A stretch of 64,000 bases of DNA from positions 1 through 64,000 of the forward strand of contig NZ_JACYHB010000004.1 of the NCBI RefSeq assembly GCF_014837295.1, read 5' to 3'. Positions 30,403 to 38,457 of the stretch are shown in pieces. Every line of letters begins with the position of its first letter. The first letter of the stretch is position 1. The stretch is from Cellulosimicrobium arenosum (GTDB lineage Bacteria > Actinomycetota > Actinomycetes > Actinomycetales > Cellulomonadaceae). Under the pieces are notes generated by a model. It was not told the origin of the DNA and ran no database searches. It was given only the letters and a program-made list of their open reading frames with translations. A program made the position numbers and the translations under genes.

Positions 30403-31773
30403 TCAGGTGCCCGACGTCGCGAGCGCCGCCCGGACGACGAACCGGGACGCGCCCGCTCCCGCGAGGACGAGCGCCGAGGCTGCGACCACGCACAGCAGGA
30501 ACTGCACGACGACATCGACGTTCGCGAACGCGTTGATCCCGATGACGGGGACCATGAACATGAGCGCGCCGAGGGTCGCGACGCCGACGCTCACGAGGAG
30601 CGGCACGAGCGTCTCGCGGAACCTGGCCCGGTCGAGCGTGCGCAGGTCCGTGCCGGCGAGGACGAGCGTGCGGTACTCGGCGCGCTGGTCGATCACCCGG
30701 CCCGCCTGCATGACCCCGGTCGACACGGCGGCGAGCACGCCGGCGATCGCCAGGGTCAGGAACCCGCCGGTCCGTAGGTCGGCGACGAACACCGCCTCGT
30801 CGGGGTTCGGCGCCGCGTCCGCACCCAGCAGCGCGAAGATGCTCGTGAGCCCGGCGATGAACGTCGCGAGCGCGACGCCGCCCACGGAGCGCCAGGCGGT
30901 GCGCGGGCTGTCGACGATGCGCCGCCCCGCCAGCAGCGTCGGCACGCCCCGCGCCCCGCGCGCCGTCGCCTTCCCCGCGAGCCAGATGACGAACGGCCCG
31001 ACGAGGTTCAGCGTCGCGAACCCGATCAGCAGGATCACGGTGAGCACGGTGACCACGACGGCGACCGACCCGAAGGACAGGTTCGTCGCGATCACCAGCG
31101 CGACGAACGCCAGCCCGAACCCGAGCAGCCGGACCGCGCGCAGCCCGGGAGGCGTCACGCGCGCGGCGACCCCCAGCGGTGTGACGACGACCCGGCGCAG
31201 GCTCGCGAGGGCGGAGACGAGCGCGATCACGACGACGAGCAGCACCGCCCCGAGCAGCGCAGGCACCCCGACCCACAGCTCCCCGAGGCCGAACGTGCGT
31301 CCCTGGAACCGGAGCTGCGCGACGAGCGGCAGGAGCGCCGCGTAGCCGACGATCCCGAGCAGCGCGCCGGTCACGGCCTGCGCGGCGGCGTCGAGCACGG
31401 TGAGGGTCGTGACCTGGCCGGTCGTCGCGCCGGCGAGGCGCAGCGCGGCGAGCCGGGCGTCGCGCCGTGCGACGGCGAGGCGCGCGGCCGCGCCACCGAG
31501 CGTGACGAGCGGGACGAGCAGCAGGAGCGACGCGATCCCGGCGAGCACCGGGTACTGGGTGTCGAAGGACGTGACGGTGTCGTCCAGGCCCGTGCGCATG
31601 CCGTCGATCCCGCCTGCCCGCGCGAGGAAGGCGCCGAAGCCCCCGACGACGACGAGCAGGATCGCCGTCGTGGTGGCGAACGCGATGACGGCCAGCACGG
31701 TCGTCAGGCCCTGCGGGTCGCGGTCGTCCGCACTGCGACGGCGCAGGAGCCACCAGAGGTCGACGGTCCTCAT
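30403..31773 (-). CDS. ABC transporter permease, FtsX/MacB type
   Basis: A 456-residue permease with about eight helices and two FtsX-like units (VLAVIAFATTTAILLVVVGGF ... ARRDARLAALRLAGATTGQV in the first half; DQRAEYRTLVLAGTDLRTL in the second). The recurring (R)LAGAT/LAGTD loops after a charged stretch are typical of FtsX-fold exporters. ATG 31773 overlaps the stop of the upstream ATPase (ATGA). The pair probably exports or expels a peptide or lipid-like antimicrobial; no two-component system lies next to it to hint at the inducer. Confidence 0.88.
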   Translation of the reverse strand: MRTVDLWWLLRRRSADDRDPQGLTTVLAVIAFATTTAILLVVVGGFGAFLARAGGIDGMRTGLDDTVTSFDTQYPVLAGIASLLLLVPLVTLGGAAARLAVARRDARLAALRLAGATTGQVTTLTVLDAAAQAVTGALLGIVGYAALLPLVAQLRFQGRTFGLGELWVGVPALLGAVLLVVVIALVSALASLRRVVVTPLGVAARVTPPGLRAVRLLGFGLAFVALVIATNLSFGSVAVVVTVLTVILLIGFATLNLVGPFVIWLAGKATARGARGVPTLLAGRRIVDSPRTAWRSVGGVALATFIAGLTSIFALLGADAAPNPDEAVFVADLRTGGFLTLAIAGVLAAVSTGVMQAGRVIDQRAEYRTLVLAGTDLRTLDRARFRETLVPLLVSVGVATLGALMFMVPVIGINAFANVDVVVQFLLCVVAASALVLAGAGASRFVVRAALATSGT

Positions 31774-32531
31774 CGCACGGCCCCCTGGTCCGTCGGGGAG
31801 GCGGAGCGGGTGGGGTCGGCGCGGAACTCGCCGGAGATGCGGCCGTCGCGCATGGTGACGGTGCGCGAGCAGTGCCGGGCGACGCCGGCGTCGTGCGTGA
31901 CGACGACGAGTGCTGCCCCGGACGCACGCGTCGCGTGCGTGAGGACGTCGAGGACCTCGGCGCCGGTCGACTGGTCCAGCGCGCCGGTGGGCTCGTCGGC
32001 GAACACGACGCCGGGAGAGCCGACGAGCGCGCGGGCGATCGCGACGCGCTGCGCCTGCCCGCCGGAGAGCTCGCCCGGTCGGCGCTGCTCCATCCCGGCG
32101 AGCCCCAGGTGTGCGAGCCAGCGGGCCGCGACGGCGGTCGCCTCGGCGCGCGTGGTGCCCGCGAGCATGAGCGGCAGGGCGGCGTTCTCGACGGCGGGCA
32201 GCTCGGGCAGCAGCTGGCCCGACTGGAACACGAACCCGAAGTCCTGACGGCGCAGCACCGTGCGCCGGGTCTCGGAGAGCGTCGCGACGTCCTCGCCGCG
32301 CCACGCGACGGTCCCGGACGTGGGCGTGAGGATCCCGGCGAGGCAGTGCAGGAGCGTCGTCTTGCCGGAGCCGGACGGTCCCATGATCGCGAGCGACTCC
32401 CCGGGGTGGATCGTCAGGCTCACGCCCGCGAGCGCGTGCGTCGTGGCCTGGTCGGTCCCGTAGACCTTGGTGAGGGCGGTCGCGACGAGAGGCGAGCCGC
32501 CGGGCGTGGGCGGGGGAGCGGGCTGTGTCAT
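31770..32531 (-). CDS. ABC transporter ATP-binding protein, MacB/LolD type
   Basis: A 253-residue ATPase with Walker A GPSGSGKTTLLHCLAG, Q-loop FVFQSGQLLPEL, signature LSGGQAQRVAIARAL, Walker B VVFADEPTGALD and H-loop VVVTHD. The GQLLPELPAVENAALPLML stretch is characteristic of the MacB/LolD group. It lies directly upstream of its permease with a 4-bp overlap. CAGGAT lies 6 nt before the ATG and may be a -10 element. The next 268 bp up to tRNA-Arg contain only that tRNA's promoter. Confidence 0.92.
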   Translation of the reverse strand: MTQPAPPPTPGGSPLVATALTKVYGTDQATTHALAGVSLTIHPGESLAIMGPSGSGKTTLLHCLAGILTPTSGTVAWRGEDVATLSETRRTVLRRQDFGFVFQSGQLLPELPAVENAALPLMLAGTTRAEATAVAARWLAHLGLAGMEQRRPGELSGGQAQRVAIARALVGSPGVVFADEPTGALDQSTGAEVLDVLTHATRASGAALVVVTHDAGVARHCSRTVTMRDGRISGEFRADPTRSASPTDQGAVR

Positions 32532-32727
32532 CCCCCGATCCTGTGCCGTGGCCCACCGGGCCGCATCGGGCCGGGGACGGGACGTCGTCGGGCCGGGGTA
32601 CGACCAGGGGTGGACGGCGCGTGCAGCGTCGGGATGACCGTGCCCGACGGCGGCGCGCCGGGTCGGCGGTCCGCGTGCCGGCCGCCGTGGCGTCGGTCAC
32701 CCGGAGCCGTCGCGTGCCGCTGTCGGT

Positions 32728-32756
32728 TTGGGAACAGCGCGGGGACGCGGTAGTCT
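32728..32756 (+). promoter_or_regulatory. Promoter of tRNA-Arg
   Basis: TTGGGA (32728-32733), a 17-nt spacer and TAGTCT (32751-32756) lie 43 nt upstream of the tRNA. Confidence 0.6.
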
Positions 32757-32799
32757 TCTCGACGGCCGATGAGCGATCGCCGGCCGATCAGCACGACCA

Positions 32800-32872
32800 G
32801 CGCCCGTAGCTCAACGGATAGAGCATCTGACTACGGATCAGAAGGTTGGGGGTTCGAATCCCTTCGGGCGCA
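32800..32872 (+). tRNA. tRNA-Arg (anticodon ACG)
   Basis: A 73-nt tRNA. Acceptor GCGCCCG pairs with CGGGCGC, the D arm has GCTCAACGGATAGAGC, the anticodon loop CTACGGA has ACG at 32833-32835, and the T loop is GTTCGAATC. CCA is not encoded. Its 3' half is antisense to the end of the downstream minus-strand reading frame. Confidence 0.97.
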
Positions 32873-33314
32873 CACCATCACGAGGCCCCGGAACCGCAAC
32901 GGTTCCGGGGCCTCGCTCGTGTGCCACGGCGTGCTCGGCCCGGGTGCGGAGGGTGTCGAGCACCTGCGTGGTGATCTGCACGTGCTCGGGTGCGATGCCG
33001 GCGCTCAGCGGCGCGGTCGCGTGCCCGACGAGCGCGCGTGCGGCGTCGAGCACGTCGTGGCCGCGCGCTGTCAGGGTCGTGCGATCGGCCAGCAGGCCGC
33101 GACGGGCGAGCGCATCGGCGACCGCGGAGACGTGGGCGTCAGGCGCTCCCAGGGCACGGACGACGGCGTGGGGTGGCGCGCCGCCCGCGGTCATGCTGAG
33201 CACCACCCACTCGTCGTACCCCCGGATCTCCGTGTCGCGCAGGGTGCGCACGAGCAACGCGCGCAGCGCGTTCTCGGTGGGTCCCACCACGGTGGGCAAC
33301 GGTCGACCGTTCAT
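32838..33314 (-). CDS. MarR-like winged-helix regulator whose frame runs into tRNA-Arg
   Basis: A 158-residue frame. The first 125 residues look like a MarR-type winged helix (NALRALLVRTLRDTEIRGYDEWVVLSM; VADALARRGLLADRTTLTARGHDVL). The last 26 or so are encoded by the terminator hairpin and the antisense strand of tRNA-Arg, giving the tail RPKGFEPPTF. Either the protein truly carries this tail or translation ends differently; the tail has no functional meaning I can name. The gene is divergent from a second MarR gene and shares a perfect palindrome with it. Start ATG 33314 follows GAGGA. Confidence 0.65.
   Translation of the reverse strand: MNGRPLPTVVGPTENALRALLVRTLRDTEIRGYDEWVVLSMTAGGAPPHAVVRALGAPDAHVSAVADALARRGLLADRTTLTARGHDVLDAARALVGHATAPLSAGIAPEHVQITTQVLDTLRTRAEHAVAHERGPGTVAVPGPRDGVRPKGFEPPTF
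32881..32915. terminator. Hairpin after tRNA-Arg
   Basis: Perfect 15-bp arms (CGAGGCCCCGGAACC and complement) enclose GCAAC. It ends the tRNA transcript and, because it is symmetrical, could also stop transcription arriving from the minus-strand gene. Confidence 0.8.
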
Positions 33315-33329
33315 CTCGCACCATCCTCG

Positions 33330-33376
33330 ACTATCGTTGGGAGAGCCAACGATAGTGGATCGTTGGTCAGACCAAC
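33330..33376. promoter_or_regulatory. Divergent MarR operator with embedded -10 elements
   Basis: ACTATCGTTGG (33330-33340) and its exact complement (33346-33356) flank GAGAG. A second dyad GTTGGTC-A-GACCAAC spans 33362-33376. Each arm of the first palindrome contains GATAGT, a plausible -10 hexamer, one for each direction. Binding would therefore block both divergent promoters at once. Confidence 0.75.
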
Positions 33377-33386
33377 AAGGAGCACG

Positions 33387-33833
33387 ATGGACGGCACGAC
33401 GTCCCCTGCCGGTCCGCTCGACCACCTGCCGAGCTGGCTGCTGAGCCGCGCGGCCGCGCGGTCGCACCGCGTGCTCCAGCGCCATCTGCGCGCCGCCGGG
33501 TCGACCGGCTACGAGTACCGCGTCGTCGCGGCGCTCGCCGCCCACGGCGTGCAGAGCCAGGCCGACGTCGGGCGGGCCGTCGCGCTCGACCGGCGCGACG
33601 TCACGCACACCGTCCGCGCCCTCGAGGAGCGCGGCCTCGTGCAGCGGGCCCAGGACGCGACCGACGCGCGACTCGTCCGCGTCGGGCTCACCCCCGCCGG
33701 GCGGCAGGAGTGGACCCGCCTCGAGCAGGTGATGCAGGACGTGCAGGACGAGCTGCTGGCTCCGCTGGACCCTGCGGAGGCCCGTGTTCTCACCGAGCTG
33801 GTCGGTCGCCTGGACGACTGCGTCTCACCATGA
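33387..33833 (+). CDS. MarR-family transcriptional regulator
   Basis: A 148-residue MarR protein: LLSRAAARSHRVLQRHLRAAG (dimer helix), the winged helix SQADVGRAVALDRRDVTHTVRALEERGLVQRAQDATDARLVRVGLTPAG with the conserved DxR wing, and a C-terminal dimer helix. The ATG at 33387 has AAGG/AGCAC upstream. It is likely autoregulated and controls its divergent neighbour through the shared palindrome. No enzyme or efflux target lies adjacent, so its ligand cannot be guessed. Confidence 0.92.
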   Translation: MDGTTSPAGPLDHLPSWLLSRAAARSHRVLQRHLRAAGSTGYEYRVVAALAAHGVQSQADVGRAVALDRRDVTHTVRALEERGLVQRAQDATDARLVRVGLTPAGRQEWTRLEQVMQDVQDELLAPLDPAEARVLTELVGRLDDCVSP

Positions 33834-33861
33834 GAGATGCACGTCCCGATCGTGACCCAAT

Positions 33862-33909
33862 CGACACCTGGGTCCGATATTCCGCAGGATCGTGCCGATC
33901 CTGGTGTCG
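33862..33909. terminator. Hairpin between marR and ectA
   Basis: Inner arms CAGGATCG (33885-33892) and CGATCCTG (33896-33903) form a perfect 8-bp stem with a 3-nt loop; outer arms CGACACC (33862-33868) and GGTGTCG (33903-33909) overlap it by one base, so the two are alternative rather than simultaneous. It probably ends the marR transcript or structures the ectA leader. Confidence 0.4.
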
Positions 33910-33987
33910 CCAGGAGGGCCGTTCCACCATGACTGGGTCATGGTCAGGTGGGAATCTCCGCGCGATGTGCCTATGGTCGACGACGGT

Positions 33988-34527
33988 ATGGACACGACGA
34001 ACGCCGCGCCCTCAGCCCCTACGACCCCTCCAGCGCCCGACCGGCGGGACCGGATCACGGTCCGCCGACCGACGGCGTCAGACGGCGCTGCCATGTGGCG
34101 CGTCGCTCGCGACTCCGGTGAGCTGGACCTGAACTCGTCCTATGCGTACCTGATCCTCGCACAGCACTTCGCGGACACGTGCCGCGTCGCGCTCGACGGG
34201 GACGAGGTCGTCGGTTTCGTCACGGGCTACCTCCTGCCCGACGACGTGGCACACCTGTTCGTGTGGCAGGTCGCCGTCGACGCGTCGGTGCGGGGCCAGG
34301 GTGTCGCCGGCCGACTGCTCGACGACCTCGTCGACTCGGCACCCGAGATCACGACCGTCAAGACCACCGTCGCGGAGGACAACGTGTCCTCGCGCCGGCT
34401 GTTCGTCCGCTGGGCCGCCAAGCGCGGCGCGACCATCACGTCGCAGCCGCTGTTCACGGCGGACCAGTTCCCGGACTCCCACGTCGACGAGCCGATGCTC
34501 GTCATCGACGGAGTTCGTCCATCCTGA
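33988..34527 (+). CDS. ectA: L-2,4-diaminobutyrate N-acetyltransferase (ectoine synthesis)
   Basis: A 179-residue GNAT enzyme that acetylates 2,4-diaminobutyrate, the second step of ectoine synthesis. After a Pro-rich 25-residue leader it has VRRPTASDGAAMWRVARDSGELDLNSSYAYLILAQHF and the acetyl-CoA loop VAVDASVRGQGVAGRLL, both diagnostic of EctA. ATG 33988 is chosen because TATGGT (33972-33977) lies about 10 nt upstream and longer starts lack conservation. It is followed by ectB and ectC in the same direction. In most bacteria the operon responds to osmotic stress. Confidence 0.93.
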   Translation: MDTTNAAPSAPTTPPAPDRRDRITVRRPTASDGAAMWRVARDSGELDLNSSYAYLILAQHFADTCRVALDGDEVVGFVTGYLLPDDVAHLFVWQVAVDASVRGQGVAGRLLDDLVDSAPEITTVKTTVAEDNVSSRRLFVRWAAKRGATITSQPLFTADQFPDSHVDEPMLVIDGVRPS

Positions 34528-34651
34528 CCTTCCCGGGTCGTGGCCGACGGCCTCGTTCCCGGACCTTGGCTGCGCTGGTCCAGCGCGCGGGTGACGTCGC
34601 AGCCTCCGAATCGAATCGCGCCCGTGCGCACCATCTGAAGGAGTGTCCTTC

Positions 34652-35950
34652 GTGACAGCCTCGACCGTTCCCACCGACGCGCCCAGTACCGCGGACGACC
34701 CGACCGGCTTCTCCGCGCTCGAATCCGGGGTGCGCAGCTACTCGCGCGCGTGGCCCGTCGTGTTCGACCGTGCCGTCGGGTCCTCGGTCTTCGCCGAGGA
34801 CGGCACCGAGTACCTCGACTTCTTCGCCGGCGCGGGCTCGCTGAACTACGGCCACAACAACCCGCGCCTGAAGAAGGTGCTCATCGACTATCTCGCGGAC
34901 GACCGCATGGTGCACACGCTGGACATGTTCACCAGCGCGCGCCGCGAGTTCCTCGAGACGTTCCACTCGACGATCCTCGAGCCGCGCGGCCTCGACCACA
35001 AGGTCGTCTTCCCCGGCCCCGGTGGCGCGAACGCCGTCGAGGCCGCCCTCAAGCTCGCACGCAAGGTGACCGGGCGCGAGTCCGTCATCAACTTCACCAA
35101 CGCGTTCCACGGCATGACGCTCGGTGCGTTGTCCGTGACGGGCAACTCGATGAAGCGCGGCGGCGCCGGCATCCCGCTCGTGCACGCGACGCCCATGCCG
35201 TACGACGACTACTTCAACGGCGACGTGGACGACTTCGTCTACCTCGAGCGCCTGCTCGGCGACGGCGGCAGCGGCCTCAACGAGCCGGCTGCGGTGATCG
35301 TCGAGTCGGTCCAGGGCGAGGGTGGCATCAACGCGGCACGCGCCGAGTGGCTGCGCGGCCTCGCGGACCTGTGCAAGCGCCACGGCATCCTGCTGATCCT
35401 GGACGACATCCAGATGGGCTGCGGCCGCACCGGTGGCTTCTTCAGCTTCGAGGAGGCCGGGATCGTCCCCGACATCATCTGCCTCTCCAAGTCGATCTCC
35501 GGCTACGGCCTGCCGCTCGCCCTCACCCTCGTGCGCCCCGAGCTCGACATCTGGGAGCCCGGCGAGCACAACGGCACCTTCCGCGGGTTCGCCCCGGCGT
35601 TCGCCACCGCGGCGGAGGCCATCCGCACCTACTGGTCGGACGACACGTTCGAGCTGGAGACCCTGGCCAAGGGTGCGCTCATCGAGTCGCACTTCAACTC
35701 GCTGGTGGTCAAGTACCCCGAGCTGAACCTGGTCAACAAGGGCCGTGGCCTCGCCCGCGGGCTGGAGATGCCCGACGGCGAGCTGGCCGGCAAGGTCGCG
35801 AAGGAGGCGTTCGCGCGCCACCTGCTCATGGAGACCTCCGGCCCCGACAACGAGGTCGTCAAGCTGCTCCCGCCGCTGACGATCACCGAGGCCGAGCTGC
35901 GCCGCGGCCTCGCGATCATCGACGAGTCGCTCGCCGCCGCTCTCGCCTGA
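34652..35950 (+). CDS. ectB: Diaminobutyrate-2-oxoglutarate transaminase (ectoine synthesis)
   Basis: A 432-residue class III PLP aminotransferase converting aspartate-semialdehyde to 2,4-diaminobutyrate, the first ectoine step. Visible are [51 protein letters not shown] (cofactor Asp) and [15 protein letters not shown] with the PLP lysine at about residue 280. GTG 34652 is preferred over GTG 34643 because AAGGAG (34638-34643) then sits 8 nt upstream. The gap from ectA is 124 bp. Confidence 0.95.
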   Translation: MTASTVPTDAPSTADDPTGFSALESGVRSYSRAWPVVFDRAVGSSVFAEDGTEYLDFFAGAGSLNYGHNNPRLKKVLIDYLADDRMVHTLDMFTSARREFLETFHSTILEPRGLDHKVVFPGPGGANAVEAALKLARKVTGRESVINFTNAFHGMTLGALSVTGNSMKRGGAGIPLVHATPMPYDDYFNGDVDDFVYLERLLGDGGSGLNEPAAVIVESVQGEGGINAARAEWLRGLADLCKRHGILLILDDIQMGCGRTGGFFSFEEAGIVPDIICLSKSISGYGLPLALTLVRPELDIWEPGEHNGTFRGFAPAFATAAEAIRTYWSDDTFELETLAKGALIESHFNSLVVKYPELNLVNKGRGLARGLEMPDGELAGKVAKEAFARHLLMETSGPDNEVVKLLPPLTITEAELRRGLAIIDESLAAALA

Positions 35951-36032
35951 CTCCCCTTCCGTCGCGGCGCGCCGGGTCCTACCGACCCGGTGCGCGCGCG
36001 GATCCCGGCACGACCCGACCCTGGAGGTTTCC

Positions 36033-36440
36033 TTGCTCGTACGCACCCTGGACGAGATCACCGACACCGACGCCGACGTCAAGAGCGAGAACTGGCGCAG
36101 CAAGCGCATCATCCTCGCGAAGGAGGGCGTCGGCTTCTCCGTCCACGAGACCACGCTCTACGCCGGCACCGAGAGCTTCTTCTGGTACGCGAACCACGTC
36201 GAGGCCGTGTTCATCACCTCGGGCGAGGGCGAGATCGAGGACCTGGCCACCGGCGAGGTGCACCAGCTCGCTCCCGGCTCGCTCTACCTGCTGAACGACC
36301 ACGACAAGCACAAGGTGCGCCCGCGCACCGACATCACGTGCGTGTGCGTGTTCAACCCGCCGGTCACCGGCCGCGAGGTCCACGACGAGAACGGTGTGTA
36401 CCCGCTCATCACGGAGGAGCCGGCGCCCGCGACGGTCTGA
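36033..36440 (+). CDS. ectC: L-ectoine synthase
   Basis: A 135-residue cupin that cyclises N-gamma-acetyl-diaminobutyrate to ectoine. It begins [20 protein letters not shown] and has [22 protein letters not shown] and [13 protein letters not shown], the iron-binding and active-site segments of EctC. The start is TTG at 36033 with GGAGG 5 nt upstream, a rare start codon but well supported by homology. A hairpin-forming 82-bp gap separates it from ectB. No ectD hydroxylase follows, so only ectoine, not hydroxyectoine, would be made from this locus. Confidence 0.95.
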   Translation: MLVRTLDEITDTDADVKSENWRSKRIILAKEGVGFSVHETTLYAGTESFFWYANHVEAVFITSGEGEIEDLATGEVHQLAPGSLYLLNDHDKHKVRPRTDITCVCVFNPPVTGREVHDENGVYPLITEEPAPATV

Positions 36441-36453
36441 GGCGCCTCTCCCA

Positions 36454-36512
36454 CCGAACCCGTGGTCAAGGACCGTTCAGCGTGCTGAACCGATCCTTGA
36501 CCACGGGTTCGG
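36454..36512. repeat. Long hairpin with CCGAACCC/GGGTTCGG ends after ectC
   Basis: Perfect 19-bp arms at 36454-36472 and 36494-36512 surround an inner stem GTTCAG-CGTG-CTGAAC. It is almost a continuous 25-bp stem and begins 13 bp past the ectC stop. Its ends match those of the repeats at 38337-38436 and 42605-42662, so it is probably a related element, used here as the operon's 3' end. Confidence 0.7.
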
Positions 36513-36609
36513 CGTTGCCCGAGGGTGTGGCACACAACCGACGACGCTCACGCCCTGCCCGGTGGTGATCGGGCGGCAACACGGGGTTCGGCCGTCGTAA
36601 GGTCGGGGC

Positions 36610-37245
36610 ATGGCAGCCGACGCCACGGAGAAGGTCGACCTCAAGGTGCTGCACCGCGAGCTCTACGCGCCGCCCCGCGGCCGTTTCGTCGAGGTCGACG
36701 TCCCCGAGCTCACCTACCTCGCCGTCGACGGCGAGGGCGACCCGAACAGCGCGACGTCGTACCGCGAGGCGGTCGAGACACTGTTCGGCCTGTCCTACGC
36801 GGTGAAGTTCGCGAGCAGGAAGCGGCTCGGGCGGGACCACGTCGTCGGGCCGCTCGAGGGGCTGTGGACGGCCGAGGACCCGCGCTCGTTCGTGCGCCGC
36901 GAGAAGGGCGCGTGGCGCTGGACGCTTCTCGTGCTGCAGCCCGACTGGGTCGGTGCGAACCTCGTCGACGAGGTGACGGCGTCGGTCCGCGCGACGAAGG
37001 ACCTGCCGGCGCTCGACCTCGTCGAGCGGCGCACGCTCACCGAGGGACGCTCGGTCCAGACCCTGCACGTGGGCTCCTACGACGACGAGGCGCCCGTCCT
37101 CGCCGAGCTGCACGACGTCTACCTCCCGGCACACGACCTGACCTTCGCCGGACCGCACCACGAGGTGTACCTGAGCGACGTCCGGCGCACCGCACCCGAG
37201 CGGCTGCGGACCATCCTGCGCCAGCCGGTGCGCGCCGCGGGGTAG
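36610..37245 (+). CDS. GyrI-like small-molecule-binding domain protein
   Basis: A 211-residue protein of the GyrI-like (SOUL/AraC-effector type) superfamily: LTYLAVDGEGDPNSATSYREAVETLFGLSYAVKF, VVGPLEGLW and a C-terminal YDDEAPVLAELHDVYLP segment. It has no DNA-binding domain, so it likely binds a hydrophobic ligand on its own. TAAGGT (36598-36603) lies 6 nt before the ATG, indicating a leaderless mRNA. The role is unknown. Confidence 0.8.
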   Translation: MAADATEKVDLKVLHRELYAPPRGRFVEVDVPELTYLAVDGEGDPNSATSYREAVETLFGLSYAVKFASRKRLGRDHVVGPLEGLWTAEDPRSFVRREKGAWRWTLLVLQPDWVGANLVDEVTASVRATKDLPALDLVERRTLTEGRSVQTLHVGSYDDEAPVLAELHDVYLPAHDLTFAGPHHEVYLSDVRRTAPERLRTILRQPVRAAG

Positions 37246-37298
37246 CGTCGCACCCGGCCGTCCCGCACGACGGCCGTCCCGACGAGGAGGAGACCTGC

Positions 37299-38288
37299 AT
37301 GCGCACGACGACGCCGGACGGCTGGGACCCGCGGCGACCGCCGAGCCAGCAGGGCCGTGTGGTCGCCGTGACGGGGGCGAGCTCGGGCATCGGGTTCTGG
37401 GCGGCCGAGCAGCTTGCCGGCGCCGGCGCACGTGTGCTGCTCGTGTGCCGCGACCGTCGGCGGGCCGACCGAGCGCTGGCCGCGCTGCGCGAGCGCGTCC
37501 CGGGCGCGGACGTCGACGCCCCGGTGCTCGTCGACGTGGCGGACCTCGACGCGGTCCGCGAGGGCGCCGACCAGCTCGCCGCTCTGGACCGCCTCGATGC
37601 GCTCGTCAGCAACGCCGGCCTCGTCGACGTCGCGGGTCGCAGCGTCGTCGGGCCGGACGGGCACGACCGGGCGATCGCGACCAACGTGCTCGGCCCCTTC
37701 CTGCTCACCCGGCTCCTGCTGCCGGCGCTCGCCCGCTCGGGCACGGTGGCGCGACCGTCGCGCGTCGCGGCCATGGGGTCGATGTCCGCGCGGCTCGTGC
37801 GTGTGCGCCGCGACGACCTCGGGCTCGCGCGTGGGGCGTCCGCGTGGCACGCCTACGGGCAGTCGAAGGCGCTCGTGCAGGTGCTGGCCTTCGAGCTGCA
37901 GCGCCGCCTCGACGCGGCGGGGGAGGCGCGCGTGCTGTCGACCGTCGCGCACCCGGGCTACGCGATCAGCGCGATGGACCCGCCCGTCCCGGGCATCGTC
38001 CCGGAGGGGCGCACGCTCGTGAACCGAGCCGAGACGCTGTTCGCGCAGTCGAAGGAGCAGGGTGCGTGGCCCCTCGTCCGCGCAGTCACGGACCCTGGCG
38101 CGCGCGGCGGAGAGTTCTACGGCCCGCGCAGCCCGGTGCGCGGTGTCCCGACGCCGCACGGCGGTCTGGGCCGGACCCCGCGCGGGCTGTCGAGCCCCGC
38201 CCCGCAGACGCTCGCCGCCGGGCTCGGGCGCAGCGCGTGGGAGTGGGCGAGCGACGTCGTCGGGCTCGCTTCCACCGACGTCGTGTAG
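37299..38288 (+). CDS. Short-chain dehydrogenase/reductase
   Basis: A 329-residue SDR with VAVTGASSGIGFWAAEQL (nucleotide binding), ALVSNAGLVDVAG, catalytic Ser near MGSMSARL and catalytic YGQSK. A longer C-terminal region (GGEFYGPRSPVRGVPTPHGG) resembles retinol/protochlorophyllide-type SDRs. Oxidation or reduction of an unknown alcohol or ketone is inferred. The ATG has GAGGAGGAG 7 nt upstream. It converges with the giant minus-strand enzyme across a repeat-containing gap. Confidence 0.88.
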   Translation: MRTTTPDGWDPRRPPSQQGRVVAVTGASSGIGFWAAEQLAGAGARVLLVCRDRRRADRALAALRERVPGADVDAPVLVDVADLDAVREGADQLAALDRLDALVSNAGLVDVAGRSVVGPDGHDRAIATNVLGPFLLTRLLLPALARSGTVARPSRVAAMGSMSARLVRVRRDDLGLARGASAWHAYGQSKALVQVLAFELQRRLDAAGEARVLSTVAHPGYAISAMDPPVPGIVPEGRTLVNRAETLFAQSKEQGAWPLVRAVTDPGARGGEFYGPRSPVRGVPTPHGGLGRTPRGLSSPAPQTLAAGLGRSAWEWASDVVGLASTDVV

Positions 38289-38336
38289 CGGGCCGTGCCG
38301 AGCGGTGGGAGGTCGGCCGTCGGCCCCACTCCGTCG

Positions 38337-38436
38337 CCGAACCCCGGGTCGTGGCCCCCGCCGGGGGGGGGCCCGGGGGCCCCCCCGGGGGCGGCCCCCG
38401 ATCCGGTGTCGGAACGGGGCACGACCCGGGGTTCGG
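38337..38436. repeat. CCGAACCC-type hairpin repeat, copy 1, with G/C-only insert
   Basis: Perfect 17-bp arms CCGAACCCCGGGTCGTG (38337-38353) and complement (38420-38436). Between them a 24-bp segment with its own hairpin (38396-38419 region) is identical to that of copy 2. A tract of only G and C (38354-38395), including runs of nine G and seven C, is extra relative to copy 2. The element lies between convergent genes. Confidence 0.75.
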
Positions 38437-38457
38437 CGGGTGTGGCAGCCGGGCGGG

